Assembly: GCF_029626035.1 (NCBI RefSeq)
Contig: NZ_JARUBE010000003.1
Location: 496,001-560,000 of the forward strand
Reading direction: 5' to 3'
DNA length: 64,000 nt
DNA from: Micromonospora sp. WMMD980
Lineage (GTDB): Bacteria; Actinomycetota; Actinomycetes; Mycobacteriales; Micromonosporaceae
In this document: piece by piece, positions 33,014 to 41,742 of the stretch
Numbering within the stretch: the first letter of the stretch is position 1
Layout of the letters: each line of letters starts with the position of its first letter
Notes under the pieces: generated by a model
What the model was told of the DNA's origin: nothing
The model's input: the letters and a program-made list of their open reading frames with translations, nothing else
Database searches by the model: none
Made by a program: the position numbers and the translations under genes

Positions 33014-34369
33014 TCAGGGACGCTCGACGTGCGCGCCGAGGTCCGACAGCTTGGCCTCGAAGTCCTCGTAGCCGCGGTTGATCAGGTCCACGCCGTACAC
33101 CCGGGAGGTGCCCTCGGCGGCGAGCGCCGCGATGAGGTGGCTGAACCCGGCGCGGAGGTCCGGGATGACCAGGTCGGCCGCGTGCAGCTTGCTCGGGCCG
33201 GCGATCACCGCGGAGTGCTTGAAGTTGCGCCGGCCGAAACGGCACGGGGTGCCGCCGAGGCAGTCCCGGTAGACCTGGATGTTCGCGCCCATCGTGTTCA
33301 GCGCCTCGGTGTAGCCGAGCCGCTGCTCGTAGACCGTCTCGTGGACGATCGACAGGCCGCGGGCCTGGGTGAGCGCGACCACCAGCGGCTGCTGCCAGTC
33401 GGTCATGAACCCGGGGTGCACGTCGGTCTCCAGCGCCACCGCGTTCAGCTCGCCGCCCGGATGCCAGAACCGGATGCCGCCCTCCTGGCCCGGGTCGCCG
33501 AGCTTCGGCGGGCGGGCGTCGGTGACCTCGTACTCGCCGCCGACGGAGCGGAAGATGTTCAGGAACGTCATCATGTCGGCCTGCTGCGCGCCGAGCACCT
33601 CGACGTGCCCACGGGTGGCCAGCGCGGCCGCCGCCCAGCTCGCCGCCTCGATCCGGTCCGGGATCGGCCGGTGGGTGTAGCCGTGCAGCTTCTTGACGCC
33701 CTGGATCTCGATCACCCGGTCGGTGTGGACCTTGATGATCGCGCCCATCTTCTGCAGGATGCAGATCAGGTCGATGATCTCCGGCTCGACGGCCGCGTTG
33801 CGCAGCTCGGTGACGCCCTCGGCCATCACGGCGGTGAGCAGCACCTGCTCGGTGGCGCCGACGCTCGGGTAGGGCAGCGCGAACTTCGTGCCGTGCAGCC
33901 CGTTCGGGGCGGACAGGTGCAGGCCCTCGGGGGTCTTGTCGACGGTCGCGCCGAACTCGCGCAGCGCCTGCAGGTGGAAGTCGATCGGGCGGGGGCCGAT
34001 GTGGCAGCCGCCCAGGTCCGGGATGAACGCGTGGCCGAGCCGGTGCAGCAGCGGACCGCAGAACAGGATCGGGATCCGGCTGGACCCGGCGTGCACGTTG
34101 ATCTGGTCGGTGCTGGCGCTCTCGACGTTCGACGGGTCGAAGACCAGCCCGCCGTCCTCGCCGCCGTCGGTCACCTTCACCCCGTGCAGGCCGAGCAGCC
34201 CGCGGACCACCTCGACGTCACGGATGCGTGGCACGTCGAACAGTCGGCTGGGTGTGTCGCCGAGCAGGGCGGCGACCATCGCCTTGGACACGAGGTTCTT
34301 CGCGCCGCGCACGCGGATCCGCCCTTCGAGCGGAGTGCCTCCGTGTACGACCAGGACGTCGTCGGTCAA
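33014..34369 (-). CDS. murA: UDP-GlcNAc 1-carboxyvinyltransferase
   Basis: 451 residues, first committed enzyme of peptidoglycan synthesis, transferring enolpyruvate from PEP to UDP-GlcNAc in the cytosol. The catalytic Cys122 lies in LGGCHIGPRPIDFH, so the enzyme should be fosfomycin-sensitive, unlike the Cys-to-Asp forms of mycobacteria. RVRGAKNLVSKAM holds the conserved Lys-Asn pair. The sequence strongly resembles the longer Streptomyces-type MurA, with HAGSSRIPILFCGPLLHRLG and RFWHPGGELNAVALETDVHP. ATG 34369 (MTDDVLVVHGG). It stands alone with a hairpin downstream. Confidence 0.95.
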   Translation of the reverse strand: MTDDVLVVHGGTPLEGRIRVRGAKNLVSKAMVAALLGDTPSRLFDVPRIRDVEVVRGLLGLHGVKVTDGGEDGGLVFDPSNVESASTDQINVHAGSSRIPILFCGPLLHRLGHAFIPDLGGCHIGPRPIDFHLQALREFGATVDKTPEGLHLSAPNGLHGTKFALPYPSVGATEQVLLTAVMAEGVTELRNAAVEPEIIDLICILQKMGAIIKVHTDRVIEIQGVKKLHGYTHRPIPDRIEAASWAAAALATRGHVEVLGAQQADMMTFLNIFRSVGGEYEVTDARPPKLGDPGQEGGIRFWHPGGELNAVALETDVHPGFMTDWQQPLVVALTQARGLSIVHETVYEQRLGYTEALNTMGANIQVYRDCLGGTPCRFGRRNFKHSAVIAGPSKLHAADLVIPDLRAGFSHLIAALAAEGTSRVYGVDLINRGYEDFEAKLSDLGAHVERP

Positions 34370-34582
34370 CGCAACCTCCAGCGCGTTGGGTGCTGCCGTG
34401 TAGGTGAGGGCTACGATGTCGCATCGCTACCCGGATCGCGGCCATGGGAAAACCGGCACGCGTGTGTCGTCGCCCCGGCAGCATAGCCCTCCGTGACGAA
34501 AATGGAATCGGTCACATCACCAGGCAGGGCACGAACCGGGGATTCCGGTGCGTTTCCGTGCCAGTCAGGTGACCGACGGTGA

Positions 34583-35758
34583 TCAAGCGCCCGGCAGGGC
34601 GAGCATCTGATCCAGCGCCGCCCGGGCGTGACCGGCGGTCTGCGGGTCCACCGTGATCTGGTTGACCACCCGGCCGGCGACCAGCTCCTCCAGCGCCCAC
34701 ACCAGGTGCGGCAGGTCGATCCGGTTCATGGTCGAGCAGTAGCAGACCGCCCGGTCGAGGAACATGATCTGCTTGTCCGGGTGGGCCAGCGCGAGCCGGC
34801 GGACCAGGTTCAGCTCGGTGCCGACCGCCCAGGCCGAGCCGGCCGGCGCCGCCTCGATGGTCTTGATGATGAACTCGGTGGAGCCCACCAGGTCGGCGGC
34901 CGTGACCACCTCGTGGCGGCACTCCGGGTGCACCAGGACGTTGACGCCGGGCACCCGCGCGCGCACGTCGTTCACACTCTCCAACGTGAATCGGCCGTGC
35001 ACCGAGCAGTGCCCCCGCCACAGGATCATCTTCGCGGCCCGGAGCTGCTCGGCGGTGAGCCCGCCGTTCGGCTTGTGCGGGTCCCAGAGCACGCAGTCGT
35101 CGAGCGAGAAGCCCATCTCCAGCACCGCGGTGTTGCGGCCCAGGTGCTGGTCGGGCAGGAACAGCACCTTGCGGCCCTGCTCGAACGCCCAGTCCAGGGC
35201 CCGCTTGGCGTTCGACGAGGTGCAGACCACACCGCCGTGCCGGCCGACGAAACCCTTGATGTCGGCGGACGAGTTCATGTAGGTCACCGGGACGGTGTCC
35301 GCCGCCACACCCGAATCGGTCAACGCGTCCCAGGCCGCCTCGACCTGCGACAACACCGCCATGTCGGCCATCGAGCAGCCGGCCGCCAGGTCCGGCAGGA
35401 TCACCTTCTGCGCGTCGCTGGTGAGAATGTCCGCGCTCTCGGCCATGAAGTGCACGCCGCAGAAGACGATGTATTCCGCGTCCGGGCGGGCCGCCGCCTC
35501 CCGGGCCAGCTTGAACGAGTCGCCGGTCACGTCGGCGAACTGGATCACCTCGTCGCGCTGGTAGTGGTGGCCCAGCACGAACACCTTCGTGCCGAGCGCG
35601 GCCTTCGCCGCGGCCGCGCGGGCCACCAGATCGGGGTCGCTCGGCGCGGGGAGGTCACCCGGACACTCCACGCCACGCTCGGTGGCGGGGTCGCTGCCAC
35701 GGCCGAGGAGCAGCAGCGCGGTGGCGGTGTTGGAGGGCTCAACCCAGGTCGAAGTCAC
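34583..35758 (-). CDS. nadA: Quinolinate synthase
   Basis: 391 residues. It condenses iminoaspartate with dihydroxyacetone phosphate to quinolinate in NAD synthesis, using a [4Fe-4S] cluster held by three Cys. The candidates are the Cys in VFCGVHFMAESADIL, in VVCTSSNAKRALDWA and in VCYCSTMNRI. Other marks are FVLGHHYQRDEVIQFADVTG and WRGHCSVHGRF. GTG 35758 is preferred: the frame is open much further upstream, but that part is antisense to the glycerate kinase gene. Partners nadB and nadC are not adjacent here. It is divergent from the glycerate kinase, with 67 bp between starts. Confidence 0.94.
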   Translation of the reverse strand: MTSTWVEPSNTATALLLLGRGSDPATERGVECPGDLPAPSDPDLVARAAAAKAALGTKVFVLGHHYQRDEVIQFADVTGDSFKLAREAAARPDAEYIVFCGVHFMAESADILTSDAQKVILPDLAAGCSMADMAVLSQVEAAWDALTDSGVAADTVPVTYMNSSADIKGFVGRHGGVVCTSSNAKRALDWAFEQGRKVLFLPDQHLGRNTAVLEMGFSLDDCVLWDPHKPNGGLTAEQLRAAKMILWRGHCSVHGRFTLESVNDVRARVPGVNVLVHPECRHEVVTAADLVGSTEFIIKTIEAAPAGSAWAVGTELNLVRRLALAHPDKQIMFLDRAVCYCSTMNRIDLPHLVWALEELVAGRVVNQITVDPQTAGHARAALDQMLALPGA

Positions 35759-35825
35759 GCCCCCATGGTCCCACAGCCCGGCCGCCCCGCAGCCGCCCAC
35801 GATGTGGCCTGCCACACTGCTCGTC

Positions 35826-36962
35826 ATGCGCGTGCTGCTCTGCCCGGACAAGTTCGCCGGCACGCTGCCGGCCCCCGACGTGGCCGCCGCGGTGGCCGAG
35901 GGCTGGCGGACCGTAGCCCCCGGTGACGACCTGCTGCTGAAGCCGCTCGCCGACGGGGGGCCGGGCTTCGTCGCGGTGCTCGCCGAGGCGCTCGGCGGGC
36001 GGCGGCTGACCGTGCCCACCGTCGACCCGCTCGGTCGCCCGGCCGCCGGTGAGATCCTGCTCACCGACGACGGCGTCGCCTACCTGGAGAGCGCCCAGGC
36101 GTGCGGCCTGCACCTGCTCTCCGCCGCCGAACGCGACCCGAAGGTCACCACCTCGTACGGGCTGGGGCTGCTCGTCGCCGCCGCGGTGGAGGCGGGCGCG
36201 CGGACCGTGGTGATCGGGCTGGGCGGCTCGGCCACCAACGACGGCGGCGCCGGCATGCTCGTCCCGCTCGGCGTCACCGGCCTCGACGCCGGTGGCCGGG
36301 CCCTGCCGTACGGCGGGGCGGCGCTGGCCGGGGTGGCGACGCTCGACGGCGTACCCCGGCTGCGCGGTGTGTCGCTCGTCGCCGCCACCGACGTGGACAA
36401 CCCGCTGCTCGGGCTGCACGGCGCGAGCAGCGTCTTCGGCCCGCAGAAGGGCGCCGACCGGGCGGACGTGTTGCTGCTGGACGCGGCGCTGGAACGCTGG
36501 GCGGACGTGCTGGTCGAGCGGTTGCCCGGCTGCCCGCCCGGGCTCGGCGCGCTGCCCGGCGGCGGTGCGGCCGGCGGGCTCGGCGCGGCGGTGCTGGCGC
36601 TGGGTGGCCGGTGCTCCTCGGGCATCGGGCTGGTCACCCGCGCGGTCGGCCTGGACGTCGCGTTGGACGCCGCCGACCTGGTGATCACCGGTGAGGGCTC
36701 CTTCGACCACCAGTCGCTGCGCGGCAAGGTGGTCGCCGGCGTGGCCGGGGCGGCCCGGGACCGCGGCGTGCCCTGCGTGGTGCTGGCCGGACGGGTGAGC
36801 ACCGGTCGGCGGGAGGCCGCCGCGGCCGGTGTCACGGAGGCGTACAGCCTGGTCGAGCACTTCGGCGGCGAGGCGCGCGGGGGAGTGGCGGCGGCGATGG
36901 AGCGTCCCGCCGAGGGGCTGCGGGCGCTCGGCGCCCGCCTGGCCGGTCAGTGGAGCCGCTGA
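35826..36962 (+). CDS. Glycerate kinase (GlxK/GckA type 1)
   Basis: 378 residues, the family-1 glycerate kinase fold. It starts MRVLLCPDKFAGTLPA (family consensus PDSFKGSL-like), with PLADGGPGFV, VIGLGGSATNDGGAGML and GPQKGAD, and ITGEGSFDHQSLRGKV near the C-terminus. Most bacterial members make 2-phosphoglycerate from glycerate. Two substitutions are visible against the usual ADGGEG and TGEGxxDxQ motifs: Glu to Pro in ADGGPG and Thr-Gln spacing in FDHQS. ATG 35826; an ATG 24 bases earlier is possible. Divergent from nadA. Confidence 0.9.
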   Translation: MRVLLCPDKFAGTLPAPDVAAAVAEGWRTVAPGDDLLLKPLADGGPGFVAVLAEALGGRRLTVPTVDPLGRPAAGEILLTDDGVAYLESAQACGLHLLSAAERDPKVTTSYGLGLLVAAAVEAGARTVVIGLGGSATNDGGAGMLVPLGVTGLDAGGRALPYGGAALAGVATLDGVPRLRGVSLVAATDVDNPLLGLHGASSVFGPQKGADRADVLLLDAALERWADVLVERLPGCPPGLGALPGGGAAGGLGAAVLALGGRCSSGIGLVTRAVGLDVALDAADLVITGEGSFDHQSLRGKVVAGVAGAARDRGVPCVVLAGRVSTGRREAAAAGVTEAYSLVEHFGGEARGGVAAAMERPAEGLRALGARLAGQWSR

Positions 36963-37099
36963 CCGGGTTCCGCTGGTCACGCTGCCGGGTGGGCGCGCCG
37001 CCGGCGGCGTACGATCGGAGACGGACCACCGGGAATACTGGCGGACGTGCGGCGTTGGCCAGTACGTCCGGACCTCATACCGCGCAGGGAGACTTCCAC

Positions 37100-37471
37100 G
37101 TGACCACGCCAGCGCAGACCGAGTCGACCGAGGCCACGCAGGCCCCCAGCACCGTCGTCCTCACCGACGTCGCGGCGCAGAAGGTCAAGGCCCTGATCGA
37201 GCAGGAGGGCCGCGACGACCTGCGGCTCCGGGTCGCCGTGCAGCCGGGTGGCTGCTCCGGCCTGCGATACCAGCTCTTCTTCGACGAGCGGTCGCTCGAC
37301 GGTGACGTCGTCACCGACTTCGGTGGCGTCGAGGTCGTCGTCGACCGGATGAGCGCCCCCTACCTGACCGGCGCGACGATCGACTTCGCCGACCGGATCG
37401 ACGCCCAGGGCTTCACCATCGACAACCCGAACGCCGGCAGCTCCTGCGCCTGCGGCGACTCGTTCAGCTGA
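37100..37471 (+). CDS. erpA: Iron-sulfur cluster insertion protein, HesB/IscA type
   Basis: 123 residues. It delivers Fe-S clusters to apoproteins. The three ligand cysteines are Cys52 (PGGCSGLRYQL), Cys116 and Cys118 (SSCACGDSF). The first ~18 residues are a Thr/Gln/Glu-rich extension. GTG 37100 has AGGGAGA upstream. This is the single IscA-type protein that actinobacteria usually carry next to metabolism genes, and nadA in the neighbourhood is one of its plausible clients (inference). A UUCG-loop hairpin follows. Confidence 0.93.
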   Translation: MTTPAQTESTEATQAPSTVVLTDVAAQKVKALIEQEGRDDLRLRVAVQPGGCSGLRYQLFFDERSLDGDVVTDFGGVEVVVDRMSAPYLTGATIDFADRIDAQGFTIDNPNAGSSCACGDSFS

Positions 37472-37498
37472 GTCGGCCCACCGACGCCTGACGAACGA

Positions 37499-37530
37499 CG
37501 GCGGGGCCACCCTTCGGGGTGGTCCCGCCG
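37499..37530 (+). terminator. Terminator hairpin with UUCG loop after erpA
   Basis: 14-bp stem CGGCGGGGCCACCC closed by a TTCG tetraloop, with one G-U pair, followed by CTTTGTG. A good intrinsic terminator. Confidence 0.88.
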
Positions 37531-37657
37531 CTTTGTGCTGTCCGCCGGGTGACGCCCGGATGGAGGCGGGACGACCGGTTCACGACCGACCGTCGACCGG
37601 GGCACCGGAACGACCGGTAGGCTGACCGCGCCGTGCTCCACGACCATGAGGGTTGAC

Positions 37658-38632
37658 ATGAAGATCGCCGTGACCGGCTCGATCGCGACCGACCACCTGA
37701 TGAGCTTCCCCGGCCGCTTCGCCGACCAGCTCATCGCCGACCAGCTCGACAAGGTCTCGCTGTCCTTCCTCGTCGACGAGCTGGTGCTCAGGCGCGGCGG
37801 CACGGCCGCGAACATCGCCTTCGGCATGGCCCAGCTCGGGTTGCGGCCGGTGCTGCTCGGCGCGGTGGGGGCCGACTTCGCCGACTACCGCTCCTGGCTG
37901 GAGCGCCACGGCGTCGACTGCGACTCGGTGCACGTCAGCGACGTGGCGCACACGGCGCGCTTCGTCTGTACCACCGACACCGACATGTGCCAGATCGCCT
38001 CGTTCTACGCCGGGGCGATGAGCGAGGCCCGCAACATCGAGCTGGCCCCGGTGGCGCAGCGCCTCGGCGGGCTCGACCTGGTGCTGGTCAGCGCCAACGA
38101 CCCGGCCGCGATGATCAGGCACTCCGAAGAGTGCCGGGACCGGGGCTACCCGTTCGTCGCCGACCCGTCGCAGCAGCTGGCCCGGATGGACGGCGCGGAC
38201 GTGCTCGGCCTGGTGGATGGCGCCGACTACCTGATGACCAACGAGTACGAGAAGTCGCTGCTGCAGAACAAGGCCGGCCTCACCGACGAGCAACTGCTGG
38301 ACCGGGTCAAGGTGCGGGTCACCACGCTGGGCAAGCAGGGCGTGGAGATCGCCGGCCGGGAGATCGGCACCATCCGGGTGCCGATCGCGCGGGAGATCCA
38401 GGCGGTCGACCCGACCGGCGTGGGCGACGGCTTCCGGGCCGGCTTCTTCGCCGCGCTCGACTGGGGCGTCGGCCTGGAGCGGGCGGCCCAGGTCGGCTGC
38501 CTGCTGGCCACGCTGGTGCTGGAGAACTTCGGCGGCCAGGAGTACGAGGTCCGCCGGGACCTGTTCGTGAAGCGGCTCGCCGAGTCGTACGGGGACGCGG
38601 CCGCCGAGGACGTCCGGCCGCACCTGCTGTGA
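37658..38632 (+). CDS. adoK: Adenosine kinase, PfkB family
   Basis: 324 residues, matching in length and motif order the mycobacterial adenosine kinase AdoK (MKIAVTGSIATDHLMSFPGR at the N-terminus). AdoK makes AMP from adenosine, and is closer to ribokinases than to human adenosine kinase. RRGGTAANIAFGM binds the ribose, and AVDPTGVGDGFRAGF holds the anion hole and catalytic base Asp257. ATG 37658 has AGGG at 37648-37651; an in-frame ATG 12 bases earlier is less well placed. The stop overlaps the next gene by GTGA, so a coupled operon with a small kinase is likely. Confidence 0.93.
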   Translation: MKIAVTGSIATDHLMSFPGRFADQLIADQLDKVSLSFLVDELVLRRGGTAANIAFGMAQLGLRPVLLGAVGADFADYRSWLERHGVDCDSVHVSDVAHTARFVCTTDTDMCQIASFYAGAMSEARNIELAPVAQRLGGLDLVLVSANDPAAMIRHSEECRDRGYPFVADPSQQLARMDGADVLGLVDGADYLMTNEYEKSLLQNKAGLTDEQLLDRVKVRVTTLGKQGVEIAGREIGTIRVPIAREIQAVDPTGVGDGFRAGFFAALDWGVGLERAAQVGCLLATLVLENFGGQEYEVRRDLFVKRLAESYGDAAAEDVRPHLL

Positions 38633-39162
38633 GCGGCGCGGCGGGCGGGGTGGACCGTCCGGCCCCGGGCGGTCAGGTGCTCGTCGCCTTCGCCGGGCTG
38701 CCCGGGGTCGGCAAGAGCACGCTGGCCGTGCAGGTCGGCGCCGCGCTGCGCGCCCCGGTCCTGCCGGTCGACCCGGTCGAGCGGGCCCTCGGTCGCTACG
38801 GCCTCACCGGTGACGTGCCCGGCATGGCCGCCTACGGCGCGGTCGCCGGGCTGGCCGAGGTGCAGCTCGGCCTGGGGCTGAGCGTGGTGGTCGACGCGGT
38901 GAACCCGGTCGCCAGCGCCCGCGGGCTCTGGCACGACCTGGCCGAGCGGGCCGGTGTGCCGCTGCGGGTGATCGAGGTGCACTGCGGCGACGAGGCGGAG
39001 CACCGGCGTCGGGTCGAGGCCCGGCCGCCCGCCGAGCACGTGACCTGGGAGCAGACGTTGGTGCGCCGTGCCGAGTACGAGCCGCTGATCGGCCCGCGCC
39101 TGGTGGTGGACACCGCCGTGGCGATCGATCCGCTTCCCGGCATCCTCGCCTACCTGAGCTGA
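38629..39162 (+). CDS. Small P-loop kinase-like protein
   Basis: 177 residues. Walker A is GLPGVGKST at about residues 23-31; VVVDAVNPVASARGLW is the Walker B-like strand, and HRRRVEARPP with RRAEYEPL a lid. This is the AAA_33 / zeta-toxin-like nucleoside or chloramphenicol phosphotransferase fold, typical of small-molecule kinases. The substrate is unknown. The GTG start overlaps the adenosine kinase stop, so it is made with it and may act on a related nucleoside or sugar (inference). No antitoxin-like gene is adjacent, which argues against a zeta toxin. Confidence 0.82.
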   Translation: MSGAAGGVDRPAPGGQVLVAFAGLPGVGKSTLAVQVGAALRAPVLPVDPVERALGRYGLTGDVPGMAAYGAVAGLAEVQLGLGLSVVVDAVNPVASARGLWHDLAERAGVPLRVIEVHCGDEAEHRRRVEARPPAEHVTWEQTLVRRAEYEPLIGPRLVVDTAVAIDPLPGILAYLS

Positions 39163-39185
39163 GCGCAGCTGCCGTCGGTGTCAGC

Positions 39186-39233
39186 AAGGGCGCCTTCCTC
39201 TACCGGAGGCGTTGAGAAGGGGCCCCTCCTTAC
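39186..39233. repeat. GGGGCCCC intergenic repeat, copy 5 (degenerate left half)
   Basis: The right half AGAAGGGGCCCCTCCTTAC is canonical. The left half is degraded (AAGGGCGCCTTCCTCTACC). It lies between the convergent ends of the small kinase and the TusA-like gene and supplies the TAA stop of the latter (39230-39232). Confidence 0.72.
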
Positions 39234-39454
39234 ACCCGGACGTCGTAGGCGGGGCCGGCGTCGGGGTGGGCCGTGAGGAACTCGTGGCCGCGCATCCGGC
39301 ACCAGGCCGGGATGTCCACCGCCGCCGCCGGGTCGTCGGCGAGCACCCGAACCACCGCGCCGGCCGGCAGTCCGGGCACCCGGCGAGCGAGATTGATCAC
39401 GGGAAGCGGGCAGCGCTGCCCGCGGCAGTCGAGCACCTCGTCCGGCTCGCTCAC
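39230..39454 (-). CDS. TusA-like sulfur carrier protein
   Basis: 74 residues, the alpha/beta sandwich of TusA/YeeD/SirA proteins. The active-site motif is DCRGQRCPLPVINLAR with Cys15 in CPxP as persulfide carrier; Cys10 is also conserved in many members. ADDPAAAVDIPAWCRMRGHE is the family C-terminal half. GTG 39454 overlaps the stop of the cysteine desulfurase by 4 bp (GTGA), so the two are co-translated. The obvious role is to accept sulfane sulfur from that desulfurase and pass it on. The stop codon is inside repeat copy 5. Confidence 0.9.
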   Translation of the reverse strand: MSEPDEVLDCRGQRCPLPVINLARRVPGLPAGAVVRVLADDPAAAVDIPAWCRMRGHEFLTAHPDAGPAYDVRV

Positions 39455-40602
39455 AGGCCGCTCACCCCCGCCTCGGCCCGCAGTTCCGCGACGATCCCGG
39501 GCAGCTCGGCCAGGAACCGCTCCACGTCCGCCTCGGTGCTCTCCCGGTGCAGCGACACCCGCACGTTGCCGTGCGACAGCACGCCCATCGCCTCCAGCAC
39601 GTGCGACGGGCGCAGCGTCGAGGAGGTGCACGACGAGCCGGAGGAGACCGCGAAGCCACGCCGGTCCAGCGCGTGCAGGAGCGCCTCGCCGTCGACGTAC
39701 AGGCAGGAGAACGTGACCAGGTGCGGGAGCCGATCCACCGGGTCGCCGACCACCTCCACGTCCGGCACCTCCGCCGCGACCCGGGCCCGGATCCGGTCCA
39801 CCAGCGGCGCCAGCCGGGCCGCCTCGGCCGCCGCGTCGGCCGCCGCCGCGCGCAGGCTCGCCGCCGCGGCCACCACCGCCGGCAGGTTCACCACCCCCGG
39901 GGTACGCCCCGACTCGCGCTCGTCGGCCGGGTACGGCGACTCCCAGCGGGTGCCCTTGCGCACCACCAGCAGGCCGACGCCGGGCGGCCCGCCCCACTTG
40001 TGCGCGCTGGCGGTCAGCACCGACCAGCCCGCCGGCAGTGGCGCGCGGCCGGCCAGCTGCGCCGCGTCCACGTAGAGCGGCACCCCCGCCTCGGCGCACC
40101 GCTCCGCCGCGGCCGGCACCGGCTGCACCGTGCCCACCTCGTGACTGGCCCCGATCAGCGCGGCCAGCGCCACGCCGGGGGCGGCCACCGCCGCCGTCCA
40201 GGCGTCCAGGTCCAGCCGGCCCAGCCGGTCCACGGGTACGGACACCGCGTCGCCCCCGGCGGCGGTGTGCCGCTGCGCCGCGTGCAGCACCGCCGAGTGC
40301 TCGATCGCCGAGTGCACGAGCGTCGAACCGGCCCGCCGCCGCCCGACCAGGCCGCCGAGCACGGCGGCGTGCGCCGCGGTCGTACCGCTGGGGGTGAAGG
40401 AGAGTTCGTCGGCGCGGACGCCGAGCGTCTGCGCGGCTGCCTCCCGCGCGGCGTCGAGGAGCTGGCGGGCCCGGCGGGCCGACGCGTAGAGCCGGGCCGG
40501 GTCGGCCCAGCCGTCCGCCAGGGCGGCCAGCAGCGCCTGCCGCGCGACCGGATGCGGCGGGGCGGCGGTGGCGGCGTCCAGGTAGACCGGGGAGGCGCTC
40601 AT
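39451..40602 (-). CDS. Cysteine desulfurase, NifS/IscS-like
   Basis: 383 residues, PLP enzyme that takes sulfur from cysteine. PLP Lys202 is in TASAHKWGGPPGVG, with His201, Asp179 and Gln182 in YVDAAQLAG and His102 in SAIEHSAV. The persulfide Cys325 is in AVSSGSSCTSST. ATG 40602. It is not linked to isc or suf genes here; its overlap with a TusA-like gene suggests sulfur delivery to tRNA thiolation, molybdopterin or another acceptor rather than a dedicated cluster scaffold (inference). Divergent from ctaC. Confidence 0.92.
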   Translation of the reverse strand: MSASPVYLDAATAAPPHPVARQALLAALADGWADPARLYASARRARQLLDAAREAAAQTLGVRADELSFTPSGTTAAHAAVLGGLVGRRRAGSTLVHSAIEHSAVLHAAQRHTAAGGDAVSVPVDRLGRLDLDAWTAAVAAPGVALAALIGASHEVGTVQPVPAAAERCAEAGVPLYVDAAQLAGRAPLPAGWSVLTASAHKWGGPPGVGLLVVRKGTRWESPYPADERESGRTPGVVNLPAVVAAAASLRAAAADAAAEAARLAPLVDRIRARVAAEVPDVEVVGDPVDRLPHLVTFSCLYVDGEALLHALDRRGFAVSSGSSCTSSTLRPSHVLEAMGVLSHGNVRVSLHRESTEADVERFLAELPGIVAELRAEAGVSGL

Positions 40603-40772
40603 GAGGTTCCACGCTATCGCTCGGGTACGCCCAAGATCCCCCCGATGGGGGCGGACAGTGACCCCAAGACGGTCTGGCCCGCCATGGTCGAGTAATCTGC
40701 GACCGTCGGTGACGCCTTTGCCGTCGGTGTCAGGGAAACAACCGCCGCGGCGCGCTAGGGAGGCAGGACCAG

Positions 40773-41732
40773 GTGGTCGCAAGGAGTTCGGAGGTACGGC
40801 CGTCGGCCGTACGGCACAGCGCTTCCCCGGGGGCCGGTGGGCGCCGGCGGCGTGGTGCTGGTCGACTCGCCGGGCTCGGTCTCGGCGGAGCGGCGCTGCT
40901 GGTCGTGCTCACCGGCTGTGACGTCGGCAAGACGTTCGGCGGGTTCGGTTGGCCGCAGGGCGGCATCACGCCCGAGTCGAACCGGATGTACGACCTGTGG
41001 ATCGCCTCCTGCATCGCGGCGCTCGCGGTCGGCGTGTTCGTCTGGGGCCTGATCTTCTGGTGCGTGGTCCGCTACCGCAAGCGCGGCAACGAGCTGCCGG
41101 TGCAGACCCGCTACAACCTGCCGATGGAGTTCCTCTACACCATCGCGCCGATCCTCGTGGTCTCCGTGCTCTTCTACTACACCGCGGTCGTGCAGACCGA
41201 CGTGAACAAGGAGTCGAAGAACCCGGACGTCACCGTCGAGGTCGTCGCGTTCAAGTGGAACTGGCAGTTCAACTACCGCGACGGGCAGGGCCGCGACGCC
41301 AACACCGTCGCCTCGGTGCTGGGCACCAGCGAGGTCATCCCGGTGCTGGTGCTGCCGAGCGGCCGGTCGATCCGGTTCGAGGAGCAGAGCCGCGACGTCA
41401 TCCACTCGTTCTGGGTGCCGGAGCTGCTGTTCAAGCGCGACGTGATGCCGGGCAGCATCCGCAACACGTTCGAGGTCTCCAGCATCGACCAGGAGGGCGC
41501 GTTCGTCGGCCGTTGCGCCGAGCTGTGCGGCAGCTACCACGCCTTCATGAACTTCGAGCTGCGGGTGGTCTCGCCGGAGAAGTACGAGCAGTTCCTGGCC
41601 GCCAAGAAGGGCGGCAGCTCGACCCAGGACGCGCTCAAGGCGATCGGCGTGCCCGAGTACGCCACCACCACGAAGCCGTTCGACACGCGGCGCAACACCG
41701 CCAACTTCAACCCGTCCGACGCGGGAAGCTGA
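40773..41732 (+). CDS. ctaC: Cytochrome c oxidase subunit II
   Basis: 319 residues, part of the aa3 oxidase. A lipobox VVLTGCD gives a predicted lipidated Cys49 after an Arg-rich signal peptide. Two membrane helices (about 75-100 and 120-142) follow, then the cupredoxin domain. The CuA ligands are complete: His211 (VIHSFW), Cys248, Glu250, Cys252, His256, Met259 (GRCAELCGSYHAFMNF). GTG 40773 has AGGGAGG 9 bases upstream. Its C-terminal tail beyond KYEQFLAAK is the actinobacterial extension. Coupled by 10 bp to ctaF. The catalytic subunit gene ctaD is not in the window. Confidence 0.95.
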   Translation: MVARSSEVRPSAVRHSASPGAGGRRRRGAGRLAGLGLGGAALLVVLTGCDVGKTFGGFGWPQGGITPESNRMYDLWIASCIAALAVGVFVWGLIFWCVVRYRKRGNELPVQTRYNLPMEFLYTIAPILVVSVLFYYTAVVQTDVNKESKNPDVTVEVVAFKWNWQFNYRDGQGRDANTVASVLGTSEVIPVLVLPSGRSIRFEEQSRDVIHSFWVPELLFKRDVMPGSIRNTFEVSSIDQEGAFVGRCAELCGSYHAFMNFELRVVSPEKYEQFLAAKKGGSSTQDALKAIGVPEYATTTKPFDTRRNTANFNPSDAGS

Positions 41733-41742
41733 GGGGTCCGGC

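Noticed and set aside
38629..39162. Zeta-type toxin of a toxin/antitoxin pair
   Set aside because: Walker A fits, but no small antitoxin gene is adjacent and the gene is coupled to adenosine kinase, so a metabolic kinase is more likely.
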